64,000 nucleotides of DNA from Beaufortia kweichowensis (lineage: Eukaryota > Chordata > Actinopteri > Cypriniformes > Gastromyzontidae): contig CM032817.1 in the NCBI GenBank assembly GCA_019155185.1, forward strand, positions 9,754,034 through 9,818,033, given 5' to 3'. The translations under genes were made by a program, and so were the position numbers. Of the stretch, positions 1 to 11,245 are shown in pieces. Every line of letters begins with the position of its first letter. Position 1 is the stretch's first letter. The notes beneath the pieces were generated by a model that saw only the letters and a program-made list of their open reading frames with translations, made no database searches and was not told where the DNA came from.

Positions 1-1079
1 AGAGAGAAATGATTAGTACTTGCTCATCCCTTCTACACTGTATTAAGATGTCAGAATGACTCATTTAGTGTTTAATGAAAGGCTGGCATAAGAATCTGGA
101 GCCTGTGCCAGTCTATGTGGCAGAGTGCCCGAGTCAAGATATTACTCTTGCCGAAGGTATCGAGAACAATTGTTTGCAGTCAACAATATCTCAACAATAT
201 TTGGGAGTGTTTGGGTAATTTACATTTGATGTCTTAAAAAGCTTACGATTTAAAAAGTGTTTGCAAATGTCAATTTTTTACACTTATTTGTTTATTTTTT
301 GTGTGCTAGGCAGATACAAACATGCAAAATGATAGCATTGATTGATGAAATTAACCTTAAAATGTTTTGAAAAAAGGTTTGTTTAATCTTTTTGTGCATT
401 TCTCTCAGGAGACCAAATGAATGTGTTGTTCTCTTTAGCCTCTTCAGTATTAAATGCTGCCCAGAAAAGCCATTCGCAAAGCATATTTCTTCCATTTTGG
501 GCATGTAGAGGCCATGTAAGAGATTCAGCTTCAACTAAGCATTTATGTTCTGACGCTTCAACCACAAAGAGGGAAAAGAGAAAATATGATAGAGCTCCGC
601 AGTCTGTGTTAAAGAGAGAGAGGCTTTAAAAAAACAAACTCAACTGTCCGGTATTAAAAGTTAAATAACCTGAGGGAGTGAATATACAGGGATTCTGTCT
701 GGATATCAGATTTGGCCCAGTTTGCACAACTGTCCCATTTCAGTCCCACACACACTCCAATTAACACACATTTCTGGGATCCACTTGAACGTATGGCGTG
801 TTTTTAATATAATTGGGTCTTTGGGTTAGTATTAGAAATTCTGTGCCATCTAAAGCACTGTCTGAAATTAAAAAAACGTGAAATGCGAGCACACTGCGGT
901 GGGAAATGTGCTTAATGTGTGTTTGAGGTGTGTGACACGTTTACTGCTTCCCTTAGTTCTAATATTGCTATCTTTGGCTTGGTAAACACAGCCATCCAAC
1001 ATGAGTGACATCAGTGATTAGGGCGAGCACATGTTCTATATCACAATTCCTCCGACCCACACCGCATTAATCTTTCATC

Positions 1080-1122
<43 letters not shown>

Positions 1123-1781
1123 ATTAAAAAAGATGGAAAGGCAAAGATTTTAAAGTAATTAATGATATAGTTAGCTACTAAATATTAATAGAAATGGTCC
1201 TGCATAAAATATAACATCTAAACCTTGGCGATGCGGACTGTGGAGTAATTACAAGGGAATCTATAATTCTGCAGTCTTTCGCTTCTTAGGTAAGAGCCGT
1301 AATCCAAGAACCAAATGTACACTTAACCTCAGGGCTAGATAGATTTGTTTTTTGAGCCTCTGAGCTAACATACATCAAGTAGTTTAGACACAAATAGTGT
1401 TTTAGAAAGCCTTATGGATATTCACACCGCTGGTTTCTTATCTTATAATCCTGAGCTAAAAGAAAGAACATCATTAAAAGAATTTAAATCAATACTGACC
1501 CCATTTACTTATTATGGTTCATTCTTTAATGTACATCAAGTTGACTTTGGTTTTCTGCTAATGTAATCAAGGTTGTGTGAGCGCGGAAAAATAATACTGA
1601 CCAATAAAATCACAGCCGTACATTTGACAATCTAATCAGATTAATAAATTAAAACCTGTTCTTTATTTTTTGCTAAATATTCTGTTTTAGAAATATGTCT
1701 AATTAAAAAAGGTGCATGATGTCAATGGCATTTTGATGTCTTCAATTTGAATATCATCCTAAAGTGTGTGTGCAAACTTAC
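1..1781 (-). other. foxp2 intron 16, start only
   Basis: AT-rich intron sequence downstream of exon 16 that runs off the window edge. It contains a pure (CT)n microsatellite at 1082-1119. No minus-strand sequence matching the expected terminal exon (HVKEEP, acidic tail) was seen, so the intron is longer than 1.78 kb. Confidence 0.85.
1082..1119. repeat. (CT)19 microsatellite
   Basis: Uninterrupted CT dinucleotide repeat of 38 bases in intron 16. Confidence 0.98.
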
Positions 1782-1996
1782 AAATGGGTGTGTGGGGAGT
1801 AGCCAGGACTACTGTGTCCGTTGGTGTCCAGGTGATCTAGTGAGCCGTTGAGATCTTCGTGTGTGGTGCAATGTAATAGGCTGGTTGGGCTGCCACTCAT
1901 GAGTCCATGTGGGCTGGACCCCATTAGGCCTGACGCGCTGCTGTTCATCAATCCTGGATTACCCAACAGTGGCAAAGAGGTCTCTGCCAAAGCAGC
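1782..1996 (-). CDS. foxp2: foxp2 exon 16: C-terminal tail, incomplete gene end (residues 585-655)
   Basis: A 215-bp exon (phase 0 in, phase 2 out) with acceptor TTCTTATAG and donor TT|GTAAGT. It encodes AALAETSLPLLGNPGLMNSS, then a fish-type insertion rich in Gly/Ser/Met (GLMGSSPHGLMSGSPTSL), then THEDLNGSLDHLDTNGHSSP and GYSPHTH. Human has only NASSGLLQAV between the flanking conserved parts, so the fish tail is about 15 residues longer here. The next exon, which should supply HSIHVKEEP and the acidic end, was looked for below 1782 and not found. Confidence 0.95.
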
Positions 1997-2602
1997 CTAT
2001 AAGAAATAGAGAGAGGTGTAAGAATAGTTAGATCCAGATCCTTTTTAGCAGACTTCATTTCCACCTTTTTAAAAATCTATTTCCTTTTTTAATTAAGTAA
2101 CTACTAAATTATTGCTGAAGAATCAATCTGTGCGACGTTTTTCCACACCCAGAAAAACAGATGAGAAGTGCACAAGGTGGCAGAATAAAAAGCCACAGAA
2201 AAAGTTGCAAAAGTCTTTTCACCTCACAACACATTCCCATGAAGAGTGAAAAACCTTAAGCCATCCAAATGATAATAAAACCCTGCAAAAACTTTACCTC
2301 AAAACACTTGAAGAAAAAAAGGACTCCTCACATTTTTTGCCTCTCGCACATTAAAGTTATATACAGTAATTAAATTTTAAAGTTTTTGCCACGAGCACCT
2401 TGCTGGCCGACACTGCGAAGCCAAATCATTTATGACAGTTTGGATAAATATTAATGATTATGCCCTTGCGTTTGTGCGGGCTGCTATCAATCTGAAGCTG
2501 GGCTGGCAGAGAAGGTACCCGACTTCACCACACGGTGTCCTTCTAGACTCTAGACTAGAAGGTGCCAACCTGCCTCACACAGACTCACAGCCGGGCATTT
2601 AC
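1997..2602 (-). other. foxp2 intron 15
   Basis: A 606-bp intron. It has a small perfect hairpin at 2539-2562 (CCTTCTAG, 8-base loop, CTAGAAGG). Nothing else was recognised. Confidence 0.9.
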
Positions 2603-2672
2603 CTGCAAGCTGGCGTTAAGAGCTGCTCCGTAACCCAGACTGGATGGCAGATTCTTCACCAGCGTCGGGCTC
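2603..2672 (-). CDS. foxp2: foxp2 exon 15: post-forkhead segment (residues 561-584)
   Basis: A 70-bp exon (phase 2 in, phase 0 out) with acceptor TTGTTCAG and donor CAG|GTAAAT. It encodes SPTLVKNLPSSLGYGAALNA SLQ, nearly identical to human (L for I and S for T in KNIPTSL). An 83-bp intron divides it from exon 14, and the two are likely spliced by exon/intron definition as a tight pair. Confidence 0.96.
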
Positions 2673-2755
2673 CTGAACAAAAAGCATGAACTGCATTAGC
2701 ACCAATTCAGATACAAAAAACATCAGCAGATATAGATAAGACTATGTGTGTGTAC
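2673..2755 (-). other. foxp2 intron 14 (83 bp)
   Basis: A very short GT-AG intron between the forkhead wing exon and the post-forkhead exon. Confidence 0.95.
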
Positions 2756-2877
2756 CCCGTAATCTTCTGAGATCTACGCTTCTGATACTCCATTTCATCC
2801 ACAGTCCACACGGCACCCTTGACATTTTCCACCCGCACGAAACACTTGTGCAGGCTGAGATTGTGTCGCACTGCATT
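2756..2877 (-). CDS. foxp2: foxp2 exon 14: forkhead recognition helix and wing (residues 521-561)
   Basis: A 122-bp exon (phase 0 in, phase 2 out) with acceptor GTTTAACAG and donor GG|GTACAC. It encodes NAVRHNLSLHKCFVRVENVK and continues through GAVWTVDEMEYQKRRSQKIT. The DNA-contacting recognition helix NAVRHNLSLH is intact; R524 corresponds to human R553, the residue changed to His in the KE-family speech disorder. The only difference from human is M549 for Val in VDEVEYQ. The basic QKRRSQK end fits the C-terminal nuclear-localisation segment. Confidence 0.98.
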
Positions 2878-5200
2878 CTGTTAAACACAAACACCCACAT
2901 GCATCAAATCAACATGACCTGATATACTTTCTTAATAAATAGCATTTAATAGTCCATGCTATATCAGCGCATATTTACAATTATTACAATTTTGTTTTAA
3001 TAAACATAGCATCTACATTATGCACTACTACTTTTACATTACATATAATTAAACACACATTTGCTTACACAAAATAGCTATTGTAGTTTGATTACGTTTA
3101 CAGATTATCATAGAGAAAAACTAAATTTCATTTTTTTATATTTGTATTTTTTATTTATATTTGTATTATCCTAAAAATTAAATTTGTTATATGTACTTAA
3201 CTTTAAAAATTTGTCTCTAGTTTAATTTCTAATAACTTTGCCTTAACTTAAAGCCACCCTGCAATAATTAAAACAACTAAATTATAAATGTGAATTATGA
3301 AAAAAGACTCAAGAAATTTGTAAAATAAAGAAATAACAGACCGAGTTTCACACACTGCCATAAAAGAATCAAATTAAAACATCTAGCAAAGAAGCCAAAT
3401 AATAACCTTTGCTCATATTATACTTTTTCATGTTTTATTTTAGGGGCAGCTGTGTTTTGCTGTAAGAAAAGGAGAAAGAGGCAAATATAAAAACCCGTCA
3501 TAAGCAGATCTCGCATCTGACCTGAAAATCCCAGGATTTGATTGATCTTAATGCCCATGGCTCTGAATATGATAATTTTAATATTAATGAGCAAATGAGC
3601 AGTTTTATTATGCATGCTATATAGTTATAACTAATAAGCTGGCGGGTTGAGATCTCGATCCCCAAGCTGAGCTGATGAGACCAAGTGCAGATATTAAATC
3701 ACCTTTCATTCCATTTTAAAAATTCTCTCTGTTAATCAAATGACAAGCCCATCGCCGGCCGACCCTTCTCTGGCTTTACAAAAGAAGCAGGGAGCCTCTG
3801 AATGAAATTCCTGCTCTGCTTCTGTAGAAGGAGGGACCCAAATATCCCGAAAGCCCCTGCTGCCTCTTTGTTCCACACGGAACCAGATTAAAATATTTTG
3901 TTCATAAAAAACAGCCTCAGAGAGACTGAGTGGCTGGCAGAAATAAGAATGCACATAATGGTTCCTGGGTATAATACTGTCATCTCTGTGTCTCCACACT
4001 GTAAAGCAGTTGTGGTCCAGCGTGGATCTGTACGGGAAGCTACTACACACCCTTGTGGAGCTGTAATCATACACCAGCATCATTAGCAAGCCAAATTCAT
4101 ATTAATTCACTTTCCTAAATCTAGTGCTGAGAAAGGCTTCGCATGCTGATGAGAGCCGGAGAAACCTGGCTTTTAAGAAGACTTGATGGCATCAAAAGAC
4201 GTCTGGATTTTATAAAGAATAGGAAATAAATGGAGTGTATCTCCGGCCACCTTATCGACACGTGCCCTTCTCCTTCTGTCTGACTATAGAGGATGGTTTT
4301 TATTGTGTCTTCTCTTTCTTTTCATTCTCGTCTGACAATGTATTTGTTGGGACAGAGATACAAATGAGACCTTTTGTCCAGGGAAATAAAGTGTGTTTGG
4401 CGGATGACAGGAGCATTAGGGCTTTTGAAGCGGCCAGCTCTTTACCTCCCAGCACATTTGTCTTCTATTCTCTTCGTTTTTGTCTTGGCAGCACATGAGC
4501 TATAGTGTGTACGAAGACTCATCTAACATCAACAACAGGAGCGTGTGTAGCGTGAGTCTACAAGGCAAACAGCCATTTTTCAAACTAATTAACCAATAAT
4601 GTGCAGGGTGGAGTGGAAAAAAGAAAATAAGAGTTCTTGAAAAGCAGTTACACGCCATGTCTAACAAAAGGTGCTGATGATTTAGTGGCCGATAGGTTAT
4701 TAGCGCGTCAGAGCAAACACCTCCCCTTCAAGACTCAACTATTAATTGCACCAAATTAGAAAACAATATTACGGGTTGAATTATTCCCTCACTTGTCAAA
4801 GAGATAGAGAAAGAAAATTCAGCCTTTTTCAGATCAAAAAAGGGGAAACATTGCTAATTGACCCAAGTCAAGCAAACACATTGTCTTTTAGGTAAAATCT
4901 GTGAAATTATGCTTAACAGACTAAAACATGGTAAAAGCACTTACACTTTCATTAATGGAAATACTATGACATTAGTAAACAAATTAGTAAACAAAACATA
5001 CGGGTTAAGCAATGTGTAGTACTTTCCAAATTAGTATATTGGAATATTTTGGAATATGTCACTTTAAATAAAAGCGGCTGCAAAATAAATAAACGTTTCA
5101 ATTTCGCGTGGGTCTGAAAAAGAGGCATTTGTCTAGTAATCATGGCTTGTTGTGCGAGTGGTCTGTACTTTAGTAGGCTGAGAGGAAATGGAAATGTTAC
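2878..5200 (-). other. foxp2 intron 13
   Basis: A 2.3-kb intron that splits the forkhead domain. 2.9-3.6 kb is AT-rich with nothing recognised. 3.64-4.50 kb is more complex, moderately GC-rich sequence without repeats and could contain a conserved noncoding element; this cannot be tested here. Confidence 0.9.
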
Positions 5201-5302
5201 CTTCCAGGTGGCTGCGTTGCGTCTGAAGTAGGCAAATGTGCGCGTAAACCAGCTGTAGATTTCGTTGAGCGTTAGCTGCATGTCACCTGACTCCATGATG
5301 GC
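5201..5302 (-). CDS. foxp2: foxp2 exon 13: forkhead helices 2-3 (residues 487-520)
   Basis: A 102-bp phase-0 exon with acceptor CATTGCAG and donor AAG|GTAACA. It encodes AIMESGDMQLTLNEIYSWFT and RTFAYFRRNAATWK. A510 in FAYF is the Ala typical of FOXP proteins (Pro in most other forkheads) that permits domain swapping. The stretch ESGDMQL differs from human ESSDRQL: residue 494 is Met where FOXP paralogues have a basic residue. The rest of the exon is invariant, and the SWFTRT sequence separates it from FOXP1/4 (NWFTRM). Confidence 0.97.
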
Positions 5303-5406
5303 CTGCAATGAGACATTAAAGGCTGGAGCACATCTCACCTAGACTTTATTCAAGCAGCAATTAATTACAATCTAATCAGGCTATAGCTCATTTATTTCCC
5401 ACTCAC
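5303..5406 (-). other. foxp2 intron 12 (104 bp)
   Basis: Short intron within the forkhead coding region, with a normal donor (GTGAGT) and acceptor (TTGCAG). Confidence 0.95.
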
Positions 5407-5483
5407 CTGCCTGATGAGGGTTGCATAAGTAAATGGAGGTCTGACGTCTGCGTTCTTGTAAAACTCGTAGTTCGGGGCTATCT
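5407..5483 (-). CDS. foxp2: foxp2 exon 12: forkhead helix 1 (residues 461-486)
   Basis: A 77-bp exon (phase 1 in, phase 0 out) with acceptor CTTCGCAG and donor CAG|GTGAGT. It encodes EIAPNYEFYKNADVRPPFTY and ATLIRQ. The forkhead domain begins at about V474 (RPPFTYATLIRQ). As far as I can recall the human protein, this exon is identical in sequence. It is separated from exon 13 by an intron of only 104 bp. Confidence 0.98.
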
Positions 5484-5961
5484 CTGCGAAGAACAAATCA
5501 AAAAATAATGTGTGGGCTGTAAATAAATAAATAAACCGCAGTGTCGCCACCTGGGATAATTGCTAAATGCTTCTCCGCCAGGAATTTCCTCAGGACTTTA
5601 TCAAATTAAAATGTCCAAATCAGCATGTTACATGTCCAACTAAATACATTTTTAATTAATCTCTCTCCGGAGAAATCTTAAACATTAACACGCACATGAA
5701 ATTAGAGCCTGTGTCGATATTTTGTATGTGTTCGAATAATTTATGCCCGCAACCCATCATTCAACAGTTGCGGATAAGCAGTAAATATAAACATCACTTA
5801 TTTTTACATGAACAGATCAAAAATGTGATAAACATTATTTAATTTGCCATTTGACTGTGCTATTTGATGTACTTCACAGTCATAAACTACATAAACATGG
5901 AAAACTGTATGTCACTAGAAAAAAAGCTCTAAAAAATAATTCAAGTATGCAGATGTTCTAC
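5484..5961 (-). other. foxp2 intron 11
   Basis: A 478-bp AT-rich intron. No repeat or motif of note was recognised. Confidence 0.92.
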
Positions 5962-6172
5962 CTGAAGATAACTGCATGGAGTATTTGTCAGTGTGACGTC
6001 TGCGCATGGCGCCCATGCTGGGTATGTTGGCGGGACTGAGGACAGAGGGCACCTGGGGCATCTGAGACAAAGGCGTGACAGGGGCAGTGGGTGTGGTGGG
6101 CGTCTGAGGCAAGTTGGGGGGCGAGACAGATGGGAGGTTCTTTGACATTGTGACGCTGGAGACGAGATTCAG
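5962..6172 (-). CDS. foxp2: foxp2 exon 11: CtBP motif, Thr/Pro linker, basic RRRH (residues 391-460)
   Basis: A 211-bp exon (phase 0 in, phase 1 out) with acceptor TCTCTACAG and donor TCAG|GTAGAA. It begins LNLVSSVTMSKN; with P390 this gives PLNLV, the CtBP co-repressor motif of FOXP1/2. A Thr/Pro linker follows (LPQTPTTPTAPVTPLSQ), then MRRRHTDKY, the basic stretch just before the forkhead. The middle of the linker is the least conserved part of the protein here. Confidence 0.97.
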
Positions 6173-9046
6173 CTGTAGAGAGAGAATAAGAGAGAAGCAT
6201 TGGCTCAGTCTTACAGCTGTGTTTTTCCTAATAAGCAAAAGAGGAAGCAGCCAATCTTCACTAATTACAGGATGAAATTGTATCATAAGAATTGTAATTA
6301 GAGCATGCTGTTAAAGATTATCTAATGATCAGCCTGTGAGTTATCTCAGCCCATCTCAATTCCATAAGAGCTCCCCAGGCACGAGTGCGTGTGTACAAAA
6401 CACACACATGGAGAGATGGATAGACGCGGCACCTGTCTTTTTGCCGTAACACATCGTCTCTCTCTCGTTCTCCTTCAGAGTCAGCTTTTCATCAATACAC
6501 TTATCTCCATATTTCTCTTTTTGGTCCTCGATCTCATCTGAAAATCTTAAGCCGACTGGAAAAAATCCACCCTGACCTTTTACTCTTGCTGCTAATTCCC
6601 TTGAATGGTAATGACATCATTACAAATTCAAACCAAATTGCCTTAATTGCGAATTGGCAAGCGGCATTCCCGAGCTGTCGGGACTGAACGAGTCTGTTGG
6701 CTGGGCATCAACAATCGTCTGCGGCATGTGTTGATAAATACAATGAAATGTCAAGCTGTCTATTCTCTGGTGACTGCGTGGTACTCTATAGACAATTATA
6801 GCTCCACTTAACGATAATGAGATAATGCCAACATGGAGAGTGGCATGCGTATACCACTCAACAGCTTCAGAGGATATCAATGACTCCTCCAGGGATCTTC
6901 TACACTGCCTAAACGCCTCAAATAAAGACCTTGAAATGCAGTTAATGACAAATATATTCGATGGCTGTCTTAACAATGGGGTACACTGTCATGATTTTAT
7001 CAACAACATGAAGAAACATAAACCCTTTCTACTTTGTTAATGCTAATCCTGTTGGAAAAAATAAAAAGTCCTATATTTTTTTGTTAAAATGTTACATTAT
7101 CAAAATAGAATGGATTACAAATGTCATTTATTTTGATGTTTTTATATTTTGACATGTTTTTATATATTTTCTGTTTTTTACTTGCAATACATGCTGTTAC
7201 ATGTGTATACTTCATATAATATACTGGAGGTCTGGTAATGGCACAAGATGTAAAGTGTCCCTTTTCTAAAGCTTTTCTCTTTTGCGTCCAAACTAGCACA
7301 TCAGCTAGTAATTACACACCACTTGCCCGACACTGGCACCAACAAAAGCTTCTGATACACTGTCAAACACTACACAAAAAGGCACTCCATTATGAACCAT
7401 ATCAAGTGTGTGCGAGAGGGAGAGAGCATGTTGCATGTATATTTAAAATGTTAATACAAGATTTTCCATCCCTACCCTCACCTGGTTAAGACAACAAGCG
7501 TAACATGTTTGCAGGCATACAATCCAGTGTTTGCAAAATGGAATTTATTAAAGCTTAACAGCACAGGAATGAATGAGATGCAGGGATCAGCCCTTTACCA
7601 CCGGCGCTCATCTGAATATATATTCAAGGTTGACTGAGAGGAAGGGAAGGGTTTGGGGGAAAAGAAGAGCATCTCATTATTCAGGACTAGCAGCATTGGT
7701 AACTTTTCAGCCATCCATAGCAATGGTCAAAAGGTAACATTTAATGAAGTGCTATTCAGAGTTTAAATGCGGTCGTATACCAGTGTGCCAGTACCTTGTG
7801 TGAGGCTTTCGTGATGAACTGGCACTGCTTATTTTGTCAAGCTAATAAATTCACACTATTAATATTTATCAAATGTGTGGGACTGTTGTCCCTGGGTCCG
7901 ACACACATGGGGCATAAAAGTACAGCCATATTATCGGTTACTTCTCTACTTTTGTGTAGAATACACTTTTTTTTTTGTACCTGCAAAACCAATAACGCTG
8001 AAATATCAGCAATCGCAAGCCTGAGTCCGACACTAAGACAAAAAGAAAAAGCGAAGACCCTCGCTGAGCACTTAAGAACTGGCCATTAATTGTTAATCAT
8101 CAAATGCAATTAGCACTTTTATGTGCTGTTTGTGTAACGTAATACTTCATTAAAATTATTCATTTGTATGTGGTGCTGGATTACTGAATGCTCTTTATTA
8201 GAGCATATTTTACTGAGCTGAAACTGAGTTCTGAAGATGGAAAAGAAAAAAGTGAATAATACATTGACAGAGGTGAGCAGTCGATTCCCGATGGATTTAC
8301 AGGATAATTATCCTGTCTTGTGATTATCCGTTTTAAACGGTGAGAGGTGATGAGAAGAATTATGCCAATGAAATTAGCTACTTGCTAGATAGTGGCAACC
8401 CACTAAAAATGTTTCCCTTACAAAATATTGAATAGTTAATAAATAGTTTCAATAAATAATATTTATTGTTGCCATTTTTTTGTAAATATTTTCATTTCTA
8501 ACACACTATTTTGTATTTGATTAAGGACATCTTCAAATGAAAATTCTATATTTTTCTACAGTCATTTTGACAGATGGTCTTTTCTGAAGTATCGCCTCAT
8601 TTTTTTCAGATGAGCATTTTTGCTGAAATACACATCTATATCTCAGACTGTTTACAGATTACAGGTTATTTCTCTACACATCATCATCTCTTCGATCACA
8701 TCTATTATTTCAAACTGTTTGTTTTCTGAGTGACACATCTTTCCCCCACTTTAAGTGTGCCATGTGGTCACAGCGCTAAACAGCTTTTTATCGTCCAACA
8801 GGTTGTTTGCAGTGCTAAACCCATCAAACAGTAATGGGTTGCCGTTTTTGGCTGAGATTTGCTGCTATGATTTAATACTCGTCTTTCTGATAGGGTCCCA
8901 TGAAACCAGGCATTACAAATCCCATTCTCCTCTCATCCCCTATATTTTTCTGTCTCTTTTTTTCTCTGTACTGTTACCAGTGGCGTTTGGAGAGTTCATT
9001 TAGCAGCTCAGGCATGTTTACTGTACACGTAGCAATATGCACTCAC
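6173..9046 (-). other. foxp2 intron 10
   Basis: A 2.9-kb intron. The first 39 bases after the exon 10 donor (9046-9008) stay open and end in TGA. The rest is AT-rich unique sequence, with no mobile element recognised. Confidence 0.9.
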
Positions 9047-9130
9047 CGGTTTTGGTGATGGTTTGGGCTCTGAGGGTCTCATGTGTAAGTGTGCCATCAT
9101 GGCCTGTAAACGCTCACGCTCTTTAGATAG
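9047..9130 (-). CDS. foxp2: foxp2 exon 10: leucine zipper, second half (residues 363-390)
   Basis: An 84-bp phase-0 exon with acceptor TCTCAACAG and donor CCG|GTGAGT. It encodes LSKERERLQAMMAHLHMRPS and EPKPSPKP. L363, L370 and L377 continue the heptad from V356 (spacing 7), forming the zipper through which FOXP1/2/4 homo- and heterodimerise. The final Pro starts the CtBP motif PLNLV, completed in exon 11. Reading on through the donor stays open for 12 codons to a TGA at 9010-9008, which resembles the truncated FOXP2.10+ form in human. Confidence 0.97.
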
Positions 9131-9436
9131 CTGTTGAGAGAAAGACAAAGGGACACAAAAAACAGGGGTTTTAGAAATAAGTCATTTCCTCAGACTTTCA
9201 CAGTAACATGTCATGTTATTAAGTCTGTCTGTTAGTAATAAATCCTGCATATGTTTGAGCATATTAAACTGGTGCGTCTAAACCATTGGATCGCCACCCT
9301 AAAATGTTCACAAGTCATAATATTTAGTTGTTGATCATGTATTTTTATTTATATTCAGTCTTTGTCTCATTAATTTAGCTAATTATTTAATAACAATTAT
9401 ATCAGTTACTTTCATGTAAAACATTATATATAATAT

Positions 9437-9473
9437 TCTTACTGCTGTGCCATTTATCTTACTGCTGTGCCAT
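9437..9473. repeat. 17-bp tandem duplication, period 20
   Basis: The unit TCTTACTGCTGTGCCAT occurs twice, at 9437-9453 and 9457-9473, separated by three bases. Confidence 0.95.
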
Positions 9474-10854
9474 AACAGCTATGGTAAGCTACTGTGTTGA
9501 GAGAGAGATAGAGAGAGGGGGGCTGGATTACAGAACAGATAAAAGAGAACACTGTCATGGTGTGGTGATAGAGAGCTAAAGGTGGTGCTTAGAGGTCAGA
9601 GACAACAAATAGCACTTCATCTCTTTGTCAATAGCAGAATTTAGGTCAGCAAAGCTCTGACAGCAACAAGCTACTCGAGTCATAAATTAGAGGGTCCTGG
9701 TCGTCCATTCAAAGTCCTGTGGACACTGTTAGGACTGGACTAAATCTAGCATCTGCCAAGAGGTGAAGGGGTCTCCCAAACAGTGCCAGTTGGACCCGCC
9801 TCCCTGCCTCTTCGCCAGTCCTCAAAGGTCCAGTTAGTGCCCCGGCGATCTGCGATCATCAATCTAACTCACAGAGAGTGACAGAGACCAGCCTGCACAG
9901 CGGACCGCCTTGAACTCCACTAGCAAGGCACCATCCAAGATCTGAACTGGGCCTCATTACCAGGACGAAGGGGAAACGCAAAAAAAAGAAAGACAGGAAA
10001 TACCCACAAGGATGGAAAACAGCAGCGCTGGTGTAATTGGTCACAGTGTAAGCACGGAGGTTGGAAGTCAAGGGAAAAATCTTGATGTCTTTTCTTTATT
10101 TTACATATAAACAAGAATTATTCATTTGTTCTTATTCAAAAGCCCACAAATAAATAGGAAGGGTTTCGCAGAGCGTAAAAACCTTTAAAGGTTGAAGAGA
10201 ACGCTTGGCTTGCATTCAGATGGGCATCACGGCGGCTTAGGGGCCACGGTCAAAAAGCAATCCACACTACAAAGGCGAGATGGCTCTCTGCATGTGCAAA
10301 CAACAAGATTGTTGTTGAACTGTGAAATCTACATAAAAAGCAAGTACTGCAACTGATTTATTTGAAATTAGCAGAAGAAAGCTGAAAATTAAACCCTGTG
10401 TGTTTTGAGGCTGACCTGTGCATCACATCCCATGATGCACTGGGGCGGGTGTGAGGCAAAGAACAGAGCATAAACTGACAGAAAAGATGGCCGCAGCACT
10501 GAGTAATAGCAACCCTCAATCACTCCTCTCATTATCTTGCCAGCATGACACCTTAATAAGGTCATGCACCAGCTCCTGAAAATAGTGCCTCTCTTTAGAG
10601 CTTCCTTCAGGTGCAAAGCGCATTTAATTAACACAGACCAGCCCAGTTGCATGCATATTAATTGGACGGGATAAAAAATAAGCACAAACCATGATTCAAT
10701 TATAAAGGCCTGTGATGGTTTTCACCTTTGTTGGGATAGATTCGCTCTAGTTCTCACTCATGCCCTCTTGTATGTTTCACATCCTGTGAGCTTTTGATGG
10801 CGGTGAGCTAAATAAAGCTATAGTCCTTGCATCCATAGTTTGTTTAAAAAATAG

Positions 10855-11045
10855 ACACTGTTTAAAACCCTGATTCACAAGCTTATTATAACAATTTATA
10901 AATTGAGCCATTGTGTTGGATTTTGCTGAAAATGTCACTTGACTTCAACACACGTAAACATAAGTAGGTAAAGTAACCTTGTTATGTTTCAAACAGACAT
11001 GGTGATAGACAAGCAAAAGGTACAGGTTGCAGCTTTATTGACATG
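10855..11045. repeat. Probable dispersed repeat, copy A
   Basis: Shares ordered blocks with 30064-30215: CTGATTCACA, TTATAAATTGAGCC (TTATAAGTTGAGCT in copy B), TCACTTG and GCAGCTTTA. Same order and orientation, with indels between. The family was not identified. Confidence 0.4.
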
Positions 11046-11157
11046 CATCATAAAAGTTTGGTGTTATGTTACAAAAAACTGTTTAGTTAAAAAACTGTGT
11101 TGAAGACAACAGGAGAAATTACTTAAACAATCAAAAACATTACACACATCTTAATAC

Positions 11158-11245
11158 CTGTATCTCTAGCTGCTGTACCACTTGCATTTGTACTCTGCAC
11201 TGGGCGGTGCTCCTGTCATCCAAAGCGTGTTCGCTGTTAAGGTGC
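11158..11245 (-). CDS. foxp2: foxp2 exon 9: end of zinc finger, start of leucine zipper (residues 333-362)
   Basis: An 88-bp exon (phase 2 in, phase 0 out) with acceptor GCATACAG and donor CAG|GTATTA. It encodes HLNSEHALDDRSTAQCRVQM and QVVQQLEIQ. H334 and H339 complete the zinc finger; V356 is the first heptad position of the zipper. Identity to human is near complete (S for N in HLNNEH). Confidence 0.97.

Larger units (their letters stand above)
9131..11157 (-). other. foxp2 intron 9
   Basis: A 2.0-kb intron. It contains a 17-base direct repeat (9437-9453 and 9457-9473) and, at about 10855-11045, a stretch resembling another at 30064-30215 (a probable old dispersed repeat). Confidence 0.9.

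Noticed and set aside
2432..2689. Plus-strand open frame over foxp2 exon 15
   Set aside because: Antisense shadow of a true minus-strand exon.
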